The position numbers and the translations under genes were made by a program. From Cubamyces lactineus (Eukaryota > Basidiomycota > Agaricomycetes > Polyporales > Polyporaceae), in the NCBI GenBank assembly GCA_022376465.1, contig JACDTU010000005.1, positions 360,001 through 424,000 of the forward strand: a stretch of DNA of 64,000 nt, in the 5' to 3' direction. Positions 61,541 to 64,000 of this stretch are shown here, one piece after another. Positions within the stretch are counted from its first letter, which is position 1; every line of letters begins with the position of its first letter. The notes under the pieces were generated by a model. It did no database searches and was not told where the DNA came from. It saw only the letters and a program-made list of their open reading frames with translations.

Positions 61541-61662
61541 GGCCGCTCAATGGCCGCACGGCTGCGCTGTTGACGTTGAGAGTTCAGCGGCAGTGGCGGC
61601 AGATGACGACGAAGTTGGCGTCAGAACGTTGGCAGCTCGACGGCACTGGCAGCGAACGGTGA

Positions 61663-61687
61663 TTGAGTACTGAGTACTGAGTACTGG
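61663..61687. repeat. GAGTACT simple repeat
   Basis: Three near-perfect copies of GAGTACT in tandem. Confidence 0.7.
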
Positions 61688-62377
61688 GCACAGAGTGTTC
61701 ACTGAATGGCGGATGAGCCGGGAGCGAGCCCGCGTGTCCCCCGCATGTCGGACTACTCCTCACTGGCAGCTGCGCTGGCACGATCGGGCTCTGCTGCCCT
61801 GGGTCGCTGACTGTGCAGCTGCTCTGATCGCCGGACCGAGGCGAGGCGGGCGACTCACTGCTTACTCGAGACTCGAGGAGCGTCGCGAGGCACGCGTTCA
61901 TTATCGTCGTTCACACGTTCATCGCCAGCGGCTTCGGGTATTCTGGGTCTCTGGCTCCCCGTCTGGACTCTGGACCGGCGCACATCTTTGGGACAGAACG
62001 GTGCTCACCTCTTGAGATCAAGTAGCTCGTGGATGTGGACGGCGAGTCTGCGCTGATCGTGCGTGAGTTGCACCGATGAGCTCGACGACCAAGTGGCAGG
62101 CGCCGTTGCCGTAAAGAAGCCCAAGGTGATAACAGCACGCGAGAGAAGGTGAGAGGTGATATTTGTTAGTAATTTTCACGGGACTGTCAGCTGAGGCTTA
62201 CCCCATCCTACAGGGCATAGGACGCGCTCTGACCGGTAGAAAATCATCTGGCCCGCGGACGCTCGCGATATCACGCCGTCCAGCACTCTTCTACGTCCAC
62301 ACGGTAAGTCGAGCGATGACATTAAGGTTACGTCTGAGTTGCCATCGCCTCTAGCGAGCGTATGGAAAGCCGCGTTT

Positions 62378-62749
62378 CTACACCGACGTGGTACACTCTG
62401 AGAACGCGTCGGCTGGCCTATGAGGGCGTTGAGCAGGTAGAATCGCGCCCGCTTCAACGACTGCAACTGAGCGCATGTTATGACTCTGGCAGCCCGGGCG
62501 GTGCTGTGATCTTGTGGGCGCTGTGGGCGCGTCGCATCGTCGCCATGGCTGCCGAAAGTCGGTTATGCATTCGGTCCTGGTCGGAAATCCATCTCCGTGA
62601 TCGCGGCTAGCCACGCGCGGGGCACAAATGCACTGCTAGCGTTACTGCAATGCTGTGCGCCAACGTTTGGGATGGTAGCTGGGAAGTTGGGTTATGTCGC
62701 CGGCGATGCGCCGGTAATGCAACCGGCAACTTACCGTGCGGTCTGTCAT
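62378..62749 (-). CDS. Weak candidate small gene (2 exons, about 90 aa)
   Basis: The ATG at 62749 has a good fungal start context and a pyrimidine-rich flank further upstream. It is followed after 15 bases by a GTAAGT donor (exon 62749-62735). Joining to CTAG at 62636 opens a frame to the stop at 62378. The product has no recognisable family and an Arg/Pro-rich composition, so the second exon may be wrong. Confidence 0.2.
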
Positions 62750-64000
62750 GATGATTGATCGCAAGAGTAAAAGGGTGGTTAAGTTCGGGTGGTCGATTTG
62801 ACTGTTCGAACTTCGAACCACTTGGAAGCGTGATAGGAACGCATGGTCGGCAACTGGGATTGGTGGGCGTGACGCCGGCAAGGGTGGGACATGAAAAGGT
62901 GTGTGAAGGAGAGATGCTCGGAGTGGAACGCGGCCCCTGGGCAAATTAACCGGAGCGCGCTCGCTATCTGTCTACCTGTCAGGCCGGGCGTTGCGACGTC
63001 AGGAAGACGTTGGGAGGCGAACGTGGGTGGACAGATGAGCGAGGGTGGCGGGCGGGGAGGTGGGCGAAGCGAGCTCTAAACCGCGGAGGGGGGGGCGGGA
63101 GGAGGAGAGCGTGTGAAGCTGACGGATGTGGACGGGAGCCGCACTTCGGAGGCTGTTGTGGGTATACGGCGCGCCAAGTGAAGTGCTAAAGTGTATGAGA
63201 TGAAGAGGAAGGGGTCCCTGTTTGAGGGCCGTTCATAGACGGGTGAGAAAGAGGAGGTGGAGGCAGCCGAGAGGAGAGGATGGATATGGAAGACGCGAAG
63301 ATCAGGCCCCCATGTGCGATGATGGCATGTGACCCAATGACAGTCGTCGTGCCGCACCTGGCCCAACGTCTCGAGAGGATGTGCACCCCCAGCTCAGGCG
63401 CAGAATGAGGAAGGTGAGTTGCCGGATACGGGAGAGTGGAGAGAGGACGATCGGAGGGGGGAGCGAGGAGAGTGCAGACTGCAGTGATCGATCGAGCGGC
63501 CTTTGTGGCGTCTGGGCGATCTGCAAAGCAAGATCTGGTACAGGATGCGTCTAAATTCGAATTAATCCCGAATGCAGTTGGCTGCAGCTGGCCTCGCACT
63601 GGGCAGGCAATAGAATGCGTGCGATGCCAAGGCCTCTGATGGGAGTCTCGCAGCCAGCGTCAGTCGCCCATGTCCATTTCGGCATCTCTCCCGGCCTTTT
63701 CTCTCACTCCTATCAACCACTCTTCGTCGCTGCCGGCCCATGCCGCCCATATTCACTTTGCCCACCCTGGGCATCCATCACCTTTTCCCCTCTGTATAGC
63801 CTCCTCGCGCTCGAGCGTGGCAGATGCAGACGACGGTGAACGCGAAAAGGCAATCGCAAGCCGTTCATATACGTCTAAATGCCAGGCCGTCCGCGAACGA
63901 GGCCGCCATGCCTGCTTCCTGTCCAGATTCGTATCCGAGTAGGCGTCCGTAGCCGTCGCCATTCTCTCCTGGGCAGTTCGTTTCCCTCTCGCGCCTTTCC
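62750..64000. other. Intergenic, skewed base composition, nothing supported
   Basis: 63040-63300 is purine-rich on the plus strand; 63660-63800 is pyrimidine-rich. Both are promoter-like. No gene is supported before the window ends. Confidence 0.4.

Larger units (their letters stand above)
57135..62377. other. Gene-poor stretch with simple repeats
   Basis: No supported gene. Open frames on both strands overlap and lack features. Confidence 0.4.

Noticed and set aside
1..64000. CRISPR arrays, bacterial operons, replication origin
   Set aside because: The spliced gene structures show a eukaryotic nuclear genome; no regularly spaced direct repeats were seen.

Overview
The window looks like nuclear DNA of a filamentous basidiomycete, most likely an Agaricomycete. 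Almost every recognisable gene is cut by many short GT-AG introns of about 45-70 bases. Some exons are only 10-14 bases long, and several families (multi-pass membrane proteins, UbiA-like enzymes, P450s, COMT-type methyltransferases) have the form usual in mushroom-forming fungi. I rebuilt the genes by hand from splice signals, reading frame and comparison between paralogues inside the window. Exon coordinates are therefore models, but phases and stop codons close exactly for each multi-exon model.

Layout. 1-335: 3' end of an unknown gene. 0.8-8.7 kb: three alpha/beta hydrolase genes and a seven-helix-type membrane protein gene, all on the minus strand, with a broken second copy of the membrane protein. 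This block arose by a direct tandem duplication with a period of about 2.8-3.0 kb. 11.6-15.6 kb: two paralogous genes for a serine palmitoyltransferase small-subunit-like protein (minus strand). 16.7-17.8 kb: a serine/proline-rich conserved hypothetical gene (minus). 20.3-27.8 kb: two secreted S10 serine carboxypeptidases with identical 13-exon structures (plus), with a 75-residue double-stranded-RNA-binding protein gene on the minus strand between them.

29.5-52.4 kb holds three cytochrome P450 genes (plus), a UbiA-type prenyltransferase/terpene cyclase (minus) and a COMT-like O-methyltransferase (plus). Together they look like a candidate specialised-metabolite neighbourhood: a membrane UbiA enzyme would build or cyclise an isoprenoid scaffold, P450s oxidise it and a methyltransferase caps it. 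This is inference from gene content only. The methyltransferase is flanked by two copies, in inverted orientation, of a gene for a nuclear-looking protein. That protein has short repeated helical domains followed by zinc-binding motifs, an architecture I do not recognise and the most novel item here.

54.8-64 kb is gene-poor. I support one small two-exon hypothetical gene (56.4-57.0 kb) and one weak candidate (62.4-62.7 kb). Long gaps elsewhere contain decayed duplicates and simple repeats but no gene I can defend.
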